Assembly: GCF_002770725.1 (NCBI RefSeq) | Contig: NZ_NQVN01000018.1 | Location: 48,924 to 112,923, forward strand | Length of the DNA: 64,000 bases | From: Pleomorphomonas carboxyditropha | GTDB lineage: Bacteria; Pseudomonadota; Alphaproteobacteria; Rhizobiales; Pleomorphomonadaceae | Direction: 5' to 3' | Part shown: one piece after another, positions 55,110 through 62,799 of the stretch | Numbering within the stretch: position 1 is the first letter of the stretch | How the letters are laid out: the number at the start of each line of letters is the position of its first letter | The notes under the pieces: model-generated | What the model was told of the DNA's origin: nothing | Seen by the model: only the letters and a program-made list of their open reading frames with translations | Databases searched by the model: none | Program-made: the position numbers and the translations under genes

Positions 55110-56024
55110 ATGACCGCCGATGACGGCTCCTACCGCCGGCCCTTCTGGACCATCGAACGCCGCGACGGCGTCGTGGGACTGCTGTTCGTCGCCCCGCAGC
55201 TCGTCGGCATCGTCCTGTTCGTGCTGGTGCCGCTGGCGCTGGTCTTCTGGTACTCGCTGCACGAATGGAACGTGCTGGCCAACACCTTCACCTTCAAGGG
55301 CGCGGCCAACTACCGGAAGCTCCTGGAGGACCCCACCCTGCCCGAGGTGCTGGGGGCGACCGCCCTGTTCTCCGCCGGCCTCGTCGTCCTCAACCTCGGC
55401 CTGGCGCTCGCCCTCGCCCTGCTCGTCAACCAGAAGCTCAGGGGCATCGTCGTCTTCCGCACCCTGTTCTTCTCGCCGGTGGTCGTCTCGCTGGTCGCCT
55501 GGACCATCGTCTGGGGCTTCCTGCTGCAGGCCAACGGCACCATCAACGGCTTCCTCGGCGCCCTCGGCATCGAGGGGCCGAACTGGCTGCGCCACCCGAC
55601 CACCGCCATGATCTCGGTCGTCGTCGTCCAGGTGTTCAAGAACGTCGGCCTCAACATGGTGCTGTTCCTGGCCGCCCTGCAGGGCGTGCCCAACGAGCTC
55701 TACGAGGCCGCCCGCGTCGACGGCGCCCCGCGCTTCAAGCAGTTCCGCCGCATCACCCTGCCGCTGATCTCGCCGACCATCCTGCTCACCTCGATCATCA
55801 CCGTGGTCGGCTCGTTGCAGGTGTTCGCCCAGATCGCCGTGCTGACCCAGGGCGGCCCCGGCGTGTCGACGACGGTGCTCGTCTACTACCTCTACCAGCA
55901 GGCGTTCCAGTTCCACCTGTTCGGCTACGGCTCGACGCTGGCCATCCTGCTGTTCGTCATCGTGCTGACGCTGACCGTCCTGCAATGGCAGATGCGCCGG
56001 AGGCTGGTGTTCTATGAAAACTGA
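55110..56024 (+). CDS. ABC sugar transporter permease 1 (MalF-type)
   Basis: 304 aa from ATG 55110, with six TM segments. The conserved EAA loop that docks with the ATPase is YEAARVDGAPRFKQFRRITL, followed by PLISPTILLTS. Its 3' end overlaps the start of the second permease by 11 bp. Inner-membrane half of the carbohydrate importer. Confidence 0.92.
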   Translation: MTADDGSYRRPFWTIERRDGVVGLLFVAPQLVGIVLFVLVPLALVFWYSLHEWNVLANTFTFKGAANYRKLLEDPTLPEVLGATALFSAGLVVLNLGLALALALLVNQKLRGIVVFRTLFFSPVVVSLVAWTIVWGFLLQANGTINGFLGALGIEGPNWLRHPTTAMISVVVVQVFKNVGLNMVLFLAALQGVPNELYEAARVDGAPRFKQFRRITLPLISPTILLTSIITVVGSLQVFAQIAVLTQGGPGVSTTVLVYYLYQQAFQFHLFGYGSTLAILLFVIVLTLTVLQWQMRRRLVFYEN

Positions 56025-56856
56025 GCTGTCGCCCCGCCTGAAGCTCGTCCTCTACGGGCTGCTCTGCGTGCTGGCCGTCCCCTTCGTCTTCCCGACCTGG
56101 TGGATGGTCACCTCCTCCATGAAGCCGGTCTCCGACATCTTCGCCTTTCCGCCGGCGCTGATCCCGACCACCTACGACTTCTCCTCCTACGCCGACGTGT
56201 TCCGCCTGCAACCCTTCGCCCGGCAATATTTCAACTCGGCCTACATCGCCGCCGTCGTCACCGCCGGCACCATGCTGGTCGCCTCCTTCTCCGGCTACGC
56301 CTTCGCCCGCATCCGCTTCCCCGGCCACAACGCGCTGTTCCTGGTGGTGCTCACCGGCCTGCTGATCCCCTCCGAGGTCACCATCGTGCCGCTGTTCCGC
56401 ATGTTCCTGAAATGGGGGATGATCAACACCCACTGGCCGCTGATCCTGGTGCCGATCTTCGGCGCGCCGTCGGTGTTCGCCACCTTCGTCATGCGGCAGT
56501 TCTTCATCGCCCTGCCCGGCGAGCTGGAGGAGGCGGCCCGCGTCGACGGCCTGTCGCGGCTGAAGATCTTCTGGACCATCGCCCTGCCGCTCGCCAGGCC
56601 GGCGCTGGCGGCGGTGGCCATCTTCACCTTCCTGCACTCGTGGAACCTCTACCTCGAGCCGGTCGTCTACCTGTCCAACCCCAGCGTCTTCACCCTGCCG
56701 CAGGCGCTGACCCAGTATGTCGACGCCTACGGCGGCCCGATGTGGAACATCCAGCTCGCCGCCGCCACGCTGACGGCGCTGCCCGTCCTCCTCGTCTTCA
56801 TCGTCGCCCAGAAGCACTTCGTCGAAGGGCTGGCGCACACCGGACTGAAAGGCTGA
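56014..56856 (+). CDS. ABC sugar transporter permease 2 (MalG-type)
   Basis: 280 aa, six TM segments, starting inside the end of permease 1. EAA loop: [20 protein letters not shown], followed by [13 protein letters not shown]. The N-terminal [18 protein letters not shown] is typical of MalG-type subunits. Ends 5 bp before the ATPase gene. Confidence 0.92.
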   Translation: MKTELSPRLKLVLYGLLCVLAVPFVFPTWWMVTSSMKPVSDIFAFPPALIPTTYDFSSYADVFRLQPFARQYFNSAYIAAVVTAGTMLVASFSGYAFARIRFPGHNALFLVVLTGLLIPSEVTIVPLFRMFLKWGMINTHWPLILVPIFGAPSVFATFVMRQFFIALPGELEEAARVDGLSRLKIFWTIALPLARPALAAVAIFTFLHSWNLYLEPVVYLSNPSVFTLPQALTQYVDAYGGPMWNIQLAAATLTALPVLLVFIVAQKHFVEGLAHTGLKG

Positions 56857-56861
56857 TCCCC

Positions 56862-57923
56862 ATGGCGCCCGTCACCCTCCGCCAGGTCCAGAAGCGCTAC
56901 GGCGAGCTCACCGTCATCAAGGGCGCCGACATCGCCATCGCCGACGGCGAGTTCGTCGTCCTCGTCGGCCCCTCCGGCTGCGGCAAGTCCACCCTGCTCC
57001 GGATGATCGCCGGCCTGGAGCCGATCTCCGGCGGCACCGTCTCCATCGGCGGCCGCGTCGTCAACGACGTCGAGCCGAAGGACCGCGACATCGCCATGGT
57101 GTTCCAGAACTACGCCCTCTACCCGCACATGACGGTGGCCACCAACATGGGCTTCTCGCTGGAGCACCGCGGCGGCTCGAAGGCCGAGATCGCCGAGCGG
57201 GTGCGCTGGGCCGCCGACATCCTCGGCCTCGCGCCGCTGCTCGACCGCTACCCGCGGCAACTGTCCGGCGGCCAGCGCCAGCGCGTCGCCATGGGCCGGG
57301 CGATCGTGCGCAGCCCGCAGGTGTTCCTGTTCGACGAGCCGCTCAGCAACCTCGACGCCCAATTGCGGGTGCAGATGCGCGGCGAGATCAAGGCGCTGCA
57401 CCAGCGGCTCGGGACGACGATGATCTACGTCACCCACGACCAGGTGGAAGCCATGACCATGGCCGACCGCATCGTCGTGCTCAACAAGGGCAACATCGAG
57501 CAGATCGGCGCGCCGCTCGACCTCTACGACCAGCCCGCCAACCGCTTCGTCGCCGGCTTCATCGGCTCGCCGGCCATGAACTTCATCCCCGGCCGGCTGG
57601 CGGCGGCGGGCTTCGTCAGCGACGCCGGCGCCGCCCTGCCGCTGCCGCCCGGCGCGGCGCCCGCCTTTGCCGGCGCGGCGCTCTACGGCGTCCGGCCGGA
57701 GCACCTCGACCTCGCCGACGACGGCCTGCCGGCGCGGGTCAGGCTGGTCGAGCCGATGGGCTCGGAAACCCACCTGACGCTGGACGCCGCCGGCGTCCCC
57801 CTGCTCGCCGCCCTGCGCCGCCGCGTCCACCTCGCCCCCGGCGCCCTGGTCCACCTCCGCCCCGAACCGGCAGAGGCCCACCTGTTCGACGCCGAAACCG
57901 GCCACCGCCTGCCCCCGGCCTAA
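56862..57923 (+). CDS. ABC sugar transporter ATPase (UgpC/MsmK-type)
   Basis: 353 aa from ATG 56862. Walker [10 protein letters not shown] (about 37-45), Q-loop [10 protein letters not shown], signature LSGGQRQR, Walker [13 protein letters not shown] and the switch His in [10 protein letters not shown] are all intact. The C-terminal OB-fold (TOBE) regulatory domain (about 240-353) is of the MalK/UgpC type. It energises the two permeases. Last gene of the LacI-controlled operon; followed by hairpin repeats with no clear terminator. Confidence 0.93.
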   Translation: MAPVTLRQVQKRYGELTVIKGADIAIADGEFVVLVGPSGCGKSTLLRMIAGLEPISGGTVSIGGRVVNDVEPKDRDIAMVFQNYALYPHMTVATNMGFSLEHRGGSKAEIAERVRWAADILGLAPLLDRYPRQLSGGQRQRVAMGRAIVRSPQVFLFDEPLSNLDAQLRVQMRGEIKALHQRLGTTMIYVTHDQVEAMTMADRIVVLNKGNIEQIGAPLDLYDQPANRFVAGFIGSPAMNFIPGRLAAAGFVSDAGAALPLPPGAAPAFAGAALYGVRPEHLDLADDGLPARVRLVEPMGSETHLTLDAAGVPLLAALRRRVHLAPGALVHLRPEPAEAHLFDAETGHRLPPA

Positions 57924-57999
57924 GCGACCTTAGGCAGCACTCCGATTTGCCTCACGCTCCGCCCCGGTCGAAGCCCTATATCCGCCGCTCGCTTTTTCC

Positions 58000-58545
58000 T
58001 GCCCGAGGCCCTGCGCCTGCGCCAGGATGACAGATTTATATAAAAGAAACATATGGATAGATTGTCATCCTGCGCGAAGGCGCAGGACCTCAGGCCGAAA
58101 AGGGCGCGAGGCAAATATCGGTCACCAGGGATAAAAATCGCAAAGCGATTTCCAGAAACACCCCCATGCTCCGAGGCCTGCGGCCGCACCCCTCTCCCTG
58201 GTCCCTCTCCCACAAGGGGCGAGGGGACGACGGGAGTTGCCGACCCATGGTTCTGGACATGTCGCGCTTTCCAATGATGGGTAGCCCCAACCACATTCCC
58301 TTTCTCGCAAGAGCACAGAACGAAGGGATGTGCCGCCCCATTGTTCCCGGCAATTCGATCTTTCCAGTGATGGGTAGGCCCAAGCCGCGTCCCCTCGCCT
58401 CTTGTGGGAGAGGGACCAGGGAGAGAGGTTCACCCGCAAAACGCGATGAAATTACCCGCGATCAGGTTCGATCGGAGACCTATATCCGCCGCTCGCTTTT
58501 TCCTGCCCGAGGTCCTGCGCCTGCGCGCAGGATGACAGATTTATA
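58000..58545. repeat. hairpin-pair units, one split by a MITE-like insertion
   Basis: A left-facing copy (about 58000-58032, decayed CCTGCGC stem) is followed by a right-facing copy (about 58063-58093) with the interior GGCAAATATCGGTC. The matching left-facing copy with CCTATATCCGCC interior is only found at about 58478-58540. The unit's two halves are separated by the element at 58188-58429. Another right-facing copy is at about 58579-58612. Confidence 0.85.
58188..58429. mobile_element. MITE-like element with 40-bp terminal inverted repeats
   Basis: Arms 58188-58227 and 58390-58429 match as inverted repeats at about 38 of 40 positions (ACCCCTCTCCCTGGTCCCTC at the left end). Inside, TTCCAATGATGGGTAGCCCC (58269) and TTCCAGTGATGGGTAGGCCC (58362) are direct repeats 93 bp apart. 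There is no open frame. The element lies between the two halves of a hairpin-pair unit, so it looks inserted. Confidence 0.75.
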
Positions 58546-58659
58546 TTTGGGGAACAAGTACATAGCCTATCCATAGATTGTCATCCTGCGCGCAGGCGCA
58601 GGACCTCGGGCCGAAAGGGGCGCGAGGCAGATATCGGGCGCCGGAGTCCCAAACATTCC

Positions 58660-59208
58660 CTAGCCGAGCCTCAGCGCCCACCGCCCGCGATGGAACGTCA
58701 GTTCGATCGCCGACCAGGGCGTCGGATCGAGGCGCCAGATCGTCGGCAGGGGGATGTCGAGCGCCGCCGTCAGCGCGACCCTGGCGATCACCGGCGAACA
58801 CAGCGCCACGCAATGCCCCTTTCGCCCCTCGATGGAAGCCAGCCAGCGGCCGACCCTGGCCCGGACGGCCATGAAGGATTCCCCGCCGTGCGGCGCGGCG
58901 GCCATATCCGTTCGCCACAGTTCGAAAGCCTCGGGATCGGCGCCGGCAACCTCGGCCATCGCCCGGCCCGCCCAGCCGCCGTAATCCACCTCGGCGAGCG
59001 CCGCCGCCTCGCCCCCGACACCGCCGCCGAGCACCATCTCCGACGCATGAACGATGTGATCGGCGTCGGCAAGGCGCCGCCGGACGCCCTCGGCGAGGCT
59101 TTCGCCAGGACTTTCGGGCGACAGCTCCAGCCGGCCGCGGCCGGGGAACAGCGGCGCGCGGGCGTCGTTGCCGGTCGGAACCGGGATCAGCGTCAGGCGA
59201 AGGGCCAT
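58660..59208 (-). CDS. histidine-phosphatase-family protein lacking catalytic histidines
   Basis: 182 aa from ATG 59208. The overall pattern (ALAEVDYGGWAGRAMAEVAG, then AAPHGGESFMAVRARVGRWL and IWRLDPTPWSAIEL) is that of the small histidine phosphatases encoded beside cbtBA in many alphaproteobacteria. At the N-terminus, however, where family members have a strand followed by His-Gly or His-Ala, this protein has LTLIPVPTGN. The second active-site His position reads VALCSPVIAR. Both phosphohistidine-site residues are therefore missing. It is divergent to the B12 riboswitch and cbtBA. Confidence 0.7.
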   Translation of the reverse strand: MALRLTLIPVPTGNDARAPLFPGRGRLELSPESPGESLAEGVRRRLADADHIVHASEMVLGGGVGGEAAALAEVDYGGWAGRAMAEVAGADPEAFELWRTDMAAAPHGGESFMAVRARVGRWLASIEGRKGHCVALCSPVIARVALTAALDIPLPTIWRLDPTPWSAIELTFHRGRWALRLG

Positions 59209-59304
59209 GAGATCAATTCCAGCAAGCGTATATCGCGGTTTTGCCCCCGGACCCGCGCCCAAGTAAAGAGACCGCCGCCGCCTTCCCTCCTTTGCGATTG
59301 ACAG

Positions 59305-59425
59305 GCATCGCCGCTTGGCCGAAGGTGGCGGCGATGTCGAGCGGAAGCCGGTGAAAGTCCGGAGCGGTCGCGCCACTGTAATCGGGCCGGAAATCGGCCC
59401 GAAAGCCAGACCTGCTTGCCAGCAC
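59305..59425 (+). ncRNA. cobalamin riboswitch upstream of cbtBA
   Basis: A first stem CATCGCCGC / GCGGCGATG is followed by the conserved core GGAAGCCGGTGAAAGTCCGG (59343-59362), GCGGTCGCGCCACTGTAA and the B12 box AGCCAGACCTGC (59404-59415). The cbtB ribosome site AGGAGG is at 59450-59455. CCTG of the B12 box could pair with CAGG there, which would suit translational control, but this is inference. TTGACA at 59298 is a possible -35. Confidence 0.92.
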
Positions 59426-59460
59426 TCACGTCTAGGGACGCGTAATCCCAGGAGGCTTTC

Positions 59461-59676
59461 TTGTCGACCCTTTCTCCGACGTCCATCCCCCTGTCGCAGC
59501 CGGTGCCGATTCCGCTCGGCGAGGTTCTGCCCTGGGCCATCTTCGCCGGGCTGATCCTGGTGCTCGCCGTCTATTTCGTCGGCGCCGAAGAGGGCGCGCT
59601 GTCGATTTTCAGCGGCATGTACGTGCACGAGTTCGTGCACGACGGCCGCCACCTGCTCGGTTTCCCCTGCCATTGA
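59461..59676 (+). CDS. cbtB: cobalt transporter subunit CbtB
   Basis: 71 aa, starting with TTG 59461, which has AGGAGG 5 nt upstream; no ATG or GTG fits. One TM (about 24-43, LPWAIFAGLILVLAVYFVGA). The C-terminal HEFVHDGRHLLGFPCH holds four histidines and a cysteine and is the presumed metal-binding tail of CbtB. It works with CbtA in cobalt uptake. Control by the B12 riboswitch links uptake to cofactor demand. Confidence 0.93.
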   Translation: MSTLSPTSIPLSQPVPIPLGEVLPWAIFAGLILVLAVYFVGAEEGALSIFSGMYVHEFVHDGRHLLGFPCH

Positions 59677-59686
59677 GGATCATGCC

Positions 59687-60427
59687 ATGACCGGAAAGCT
59701 TTTGCTGCGCGGCATGATCGCCGGCGTGGTCGGAGGGCTGCTGGCCTTCCTGTTCGCCCGCATCTACGGCGAGCCGCTCGTCGATTTCGCCATCGCCTTC
59801 GAGGAACAGGCCGGCGCCGCGGCCGGCGAGGCCGCCGAACCCGAGCTGGTCAGCCGGGCGACGCAGGCCGGCCTCGGCCTTCTGACCGGCGCCATCGTCT
59901 ACAGCGCCGCGCTGGGCGGCATCCTGTCGCTGGCGTTCGCGCTCGTCTACGGCCGCTTCAGCGCCCTCGGCGCCCGCTCGCTGGCCGGCCTGCTGGCGCT
60001 CGCCGGCTTCGTGGCGGTGATCCTGGTGCCGGCGATCAAGTATCCGGCCAATCCGCCGGCCGTCGGCAGCCCGGAGACCATCGTCATCCGCACCGAGCTC
60101 TACTTCGCCATGCTGCTGGTGTCGGTCCTCGTCATGGTGGCCGCCTTCGCGCTCGCCCGCCACTACTGGGGACGCCTCGGCGCCTGGAACGCCGCCATCG
60201 TCGGCGGCCTGGCGTTCCTGGTGGTGATCGCCGCCGTCATGCTGCTGCTGCCCGACATCAACGAGGTGCCGGAGAACTTCTCCGCCGCGATCCTCTGGCG
60301 CTTCCGCGTCGCCTCGCTCGGCATGCAGGCGATCATCTGGAGCGCCCAGGGCCTGGTGTTCGGCTTCCTGGCCGAGCGCCTGCTGGCCGGCGCCGCCCCG
60401 GCCGCGCGGCGCCTCAGCCCGGCGTGA
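59687..60427 (+). CDS. cbtA: cobalt transporter subunit CbtA
   Basis: 246 aa with five or six TM segments. KLLLRGMIAGVVGGLLAFLF at the start, ARIYGEPLVDFAIAFEEQ and the later GLLTGAIVYSAALGGILS are typical CbtA features, and GRLGAWNAAIVGGLAFLVV follows. It forms the membrane part of the CbtAB cobalt transporter. It lies 10 bp after cbtB and 7 bp before the exported gene at 60435. Confidence 0.93.
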   Translation: MTGKLLLRGMIAGVVGGLLAFLFARIYGEPLVDFAIAFEEQAGAAAGEAAEPELVSRATQAGLGLLTGAIVYSAALGGILSLAFALVYGRFSALGARSLAGLLALAGFVAVILVPAIKYPANPPAVGSPETIVIRTELYFAMLLVSVLVMVAAFALARHYWGRLGAWNAAIVGGLAFLVVIAAVMLLLPDINEVPENFSAAILWRFRVASLGMQAIIWSAQGLVFGFLAERLLAGAAPAARRLSPA

Positions 60428-60434
60428 CCGGCCG

Positions 60435-61043
60435 ATGCCTCGATCGAAACCGGAAGGGCGTGGCCTCGCGGCCGCGCTTTTCCTCATCGCCGCCATGGCC
60501 GCCCCGCCCGCCGAAGCGCATCGCCAGACGCCGCTGACGGCGGAGGAGGCGGTCGGCCTGGAGATCCCCGGCCTCACCCACGGCGAGATGCGGTCGGTGG
60601 AGCAATACCGGTCGGAGATCCGCCGCCTCGCCGGCCGGCAATATCCCACCGACGCGACGTTCCGCCGCCTCCTCAACCACGCCAACATCCAGCTCGCCTA
60701 CTGCGCTTGGGGCCTGGTGCCCAATTCGATCGCCGACGAGGCGAGCCCGTTCAACGAATGCGCCCACGCCTATCTCTCCGCCTACCGGGCCGTTCTCGCC
60801 CGCATGGCCGACATGCCGGGCCAGCCCGAGGCGGCGCGGCAACTCGCCGACCGCATCGACACGGCGATCCGCGCCGACCCGGAGGCCGAGCTCTTGTGCC
60901 AATATAGCGTCGAGCCTTTCTACACCGGCTCGGTGGTGGCGCCGGCCGCCCTCGACGCCGTCCGCTACCCGCCGGTCGCCCTGTTCCTCGCCGCCATCGC
61001 GCTGTCGGGCATGGGTCTCGCGCTCCGGCGGTTCGGCAGATAG
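60435..61043 (+). CDS. exported protein of the cobalt operon with N-terminal His
   Basis: 202 aa. Signal peptide AAALFLIAAMAAPPAEA (about 11-27) followed directly by His in HRQTPLTAEEAVGLEIPGLT, so the mature protein would begin with a histidine. A helical central region has three cysteines (AYCAWG, NECAHAY, LLCQYS). A C-terminal TM (about 175-196) anchors it in the membrane. I do not recognise the family. Position in the cbtBA operon and a free N-terminal His suggest periplasmic cobalt binding, which is inference. Confidence 0.7.
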   Translation: MPRSKPEGRGLAAALFLIAAMAAPPAEAHRQTPLTAEEAVGLEIPGLTHGEMRSVEQYRSEIRRLAGRQYPTDATFRRLLNHANIQLAYCAWGLVPNSIADEASPFNECAHAYLSAYRAVLARMADMPGQPEAARQLADRIDTAIRADPEAELLCQYSVEPFYTGSVVAPAALDAVRYPPVALFLAAIALSGMGLALRRFGR

Positions 61044-61066
61044 GGCGCCTGCCGGAAGGCCGGTGG

Positions 61067-61654
61067 TCAGGCCGAGGCGCGCGCCACCAGCTCGTCGAAC
61101 AGATCGGCCATCGCCCGCGCGTCGGCGGCGTCGACGATCCCGAGCCCGACCTCCCGCGCCGAAGCCTGTAGAGCGGCGTTCTCGCGCAGCGAGCGCTCGA
61201 CGAAGGCGTCGATCAGGTGGCGTTCGCCGGCATCGCGCCGCTCGTAGCCGGCGGCCGACCGCATCCGGCCGGCAAGGAACGCATCGTCGGCATGTAGCAG
61301 CACGCCGAACATCTCCCCGGTGAGCAGCGGCGCGACATATTCCGGCCGGAGCGCCGCGCCCTCCAGCACGAACGGTCGCCCGGCGCTTCTCTCCGCCTCG
61401 ATCATCGGCCGGATCTGGCGCCACATGTTCTCGTGGTGCACCTTCAGGAACCAGTGGATCGTCTCCGGCGACAGCCGCTCGTAGAACTCGGCGACCGGCG
61501 GCGGCACCGCCAGCCACGGCCGGCCGGGATGCCGCCCGAGCCCGTCCGTCGACAGGCCGCTCCATCCGAGCCGCCCCGTCAGCTTTTCGGCCAGCGTCGA
61601 CTTGCCGACATGCGACGTGCCGGAAATCAGGATGGCTTGGAGAGGGGATGGCAT
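61067..61654 (-). CDS. P-loop kinase-like protein
   Basis: 195 aa. Walker A GTSHVGKST (11-19) and a kinase-like layout: STDGLGRHPGRPW after strand 2 and GRPFVLEGAALRPEYVAPLL, as in 2-phosphoglycerate-kinase or chloramphenicol-phosphotransferase-like proteins. AGRMRSAAGYERRDAGERHL may be the lid. The substrate is unknown. Monocistronic; it converges with the cobalt operon and is divergent to the AbrB gene, with an inverted repeat (61724-61772) between them. Confidence 0.7.
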   Translation of the reverse strand: MPSPLQAILISGTSHVGKSTLAEKLTGRLGWSGLSTDGLGRHPGRPWLAVPPPVAEFYERLSPETIHWFLKVHHENMWRQIRPMIEAERSAGRPFVLEGAALRPEYVAPLLTGEMFGVLLHADDAFLAGRMRSAAGYERRDAGERHLIDAFVERSLRENAALQASAREVGLGIVDAADARAMADLFDELVARASA

Positions 61655-61723
61655 GTCTGGATTCCACCTTCAAAAGTGCCACAGCACGCCGGACGGAAGC
61701 GCTCCGGCCATTGTCCGGCACAT

Positions 61724-61772
61724 TGATCCATAAACGGATCATGAGGCGCCCTTATGGGCTATTTATGGATCA
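61724..61772. promoter_or_regulatory. 11-bp inverted repeat between kinase and AbrB genes
   Basis: TGATCCATAAA (61724-61734) and TTTATGGATCA (61762-61772) are perfect inverted arms with 27 bp between them. They lie 70 bp upstream of the kinase-like gene and 139 bp upstream of the AbrB gene. A dimeric or looping regulator could use them. Confidence 0.55.
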
Positions 61773-61882
61773 GCACGGAACCGACAGGATGACCGCACCG
61801 CCGTCCGTCGGCAAGGCAGATCACCACAAGCGGCGACAAGCCGATTGCCGGATTTCTTGAAATTATCGGCTGTTCAGCGTAT

Positions 61883-61899
61883 GTAAGGAAACTCCTTAC
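61883..61899. promoter_or_regulatory. operator of the AbrB/MazE antitoxin gene
   Basis: GTAAGGA-AAC-TCCTTAC, perfect 7-bp arms, 11 bp before the antitoxin start codon and just upstream of the ribosome site GAGGG. Typical place for antitoxin autorepression. Confidence 0.65.
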
Positions 61900-61910
61900 C
61901 GAGGGCTTCG

Positions 61911-62120
61911 ATGATCACGAGCAAGCTGACGACCAAGGCTCAGACGACGATACCGTTGCCCATCAGGCACGCCTTGCGTCTGCGTGAGGGCGACGAAATT
62001 GCCTACAGCATCGAGGGCGATGTGGTGACGATGCGCAAGGCCCAGCCCGCCGAGGATCCGTTCGGCACATTCAACGAATGGGACAGCGACGCCGACCGGA
62101 AAGCCTATCGTGACCTTTGA
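61911..62120 (+). CDS. AbrB/MazE-type antitoxin
   Basis: 69 aa. SKLTTKAQTTIPLPIRHALR, then LREGDEIAYSIEGDVVTMRK, is a SpoVT/AbrB swapped-hairpin DNA-binding domain. The acidic tail FGTFNEWDSDADRKAYRDL should bind a MazF/PemK toxin. A toxin frame starts inside its end but is shifted (see next entry), so the antitoxin is intact while its partner is broken. Confidence 0.88.
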   Translation: MITSKLTTKAQTTIPLPIRHALRLREGDEIAYSIEGDVVTMRKAQPAEDPFGTFNEWDSDADRKAYRDL

Positions 62121-62450
62121 GCAAGGCGACGTCGTTCGCGTGCCGTTTCTCCCTATACGGATCGCCCCGTCCGGCAACACCGGCCGGCCCTCGTCGTCAG
62201 CAATGGCGGCATCGGTGAAGAGGGGAAGCTCCTCTGGGTCGCCATGATCACCTCGGCCGAGAACCGCCCCTGGCCCGGCGATGTCGAGGTCGGCGCCGCC
62301 TATCGGGATGTCGGGTTGCCCGCCCCAAGCGTCATCCGCCCCGTGAAGATCGCCACCATCGAAGCTTCGAGTGCCGAAAAGCTTGGGCATGTGACGGCAT
62401 CGATCATGTCGAAGGTCGCCGACGAAATCCGGGAATACCTGGGCCTATAG
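62110..62450 (+). pseudogene. frameshifted PemK/MazF toxin gene
   Basis: GTG 62110 opens TFEQGDVVRVPF, the family N-terminus. The next expected segment (Tyr-Thr-Asp-Arg-Pro) and all of the rest, from PALVVSNGGIGEEGKLLWVA to VADEIREYLGL, are found in a different frame. Between the TTT of the first part and the TAT of the second lie 5 nt where 3 would fit, so two bases too many (or an equivalent change) split the gene at about 62147-62152. The frame is otherwise complete to TAG 62450. A sequencing error would give the same picture. Confidence 0.8.
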
Positions 62451-62476
62451 GCTTTCCAGCACCAGCAGCATGTTGT

Positions 62477-62677
62477 TCAGCATCGTCGGTCCAGCCACTC
62501 GACGGCGGCGGCAATGAACGCCAGCGCCTCCGCCTCCTCGGGCCGGCCACGCAGGGAGAGCCCCTGACGCCTGGCCTCGGTGACAAATTCCGGGCGATTA
62601 GGGTCTGTCATCCAAAGACGCAGTTGCCTCATGCCCCGGCGCGGCTGCCCGTCATTGTTTTGCTTGGAACGCGACAT
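62477..62677 (-). CDS. orphan DUF3018 MazE-like antitoxin
   Basis: 66 aa from ATG 62677, with GGAGGG about 6 nt upstream. GMRQLRLWMTDPNRPEFVTE, then ARRQGLSLRGRPEEAEALAF, is the DUF3018 signature seen also in the complete module at 33436. No toxin gene follows on the minus strand; the region below is occupied by the convergent pseudogene. An antitoxin without its toxin may be a remnant or may neutralise related toxins elsewhere. Confidence 0.75.
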   Translation of the reverse strand: MSRSKQNNDGQPRRGMRQLRLWMTDPNRPEFVTEARRQGLSLRGRPEEAEALAFIAAAVEWLDRRC

Positions 62678-62799
62678 GCCGGCCCTCCATGGCTGGCTTC
62701 TGCGAGCGACTTTCGCGACAAAAATCCCCCTTGGAATTCATCGCCGACCGATCTGCCGCGAATATTGGAGACTTGCGACATACGGGAAATCTTCGGCCC

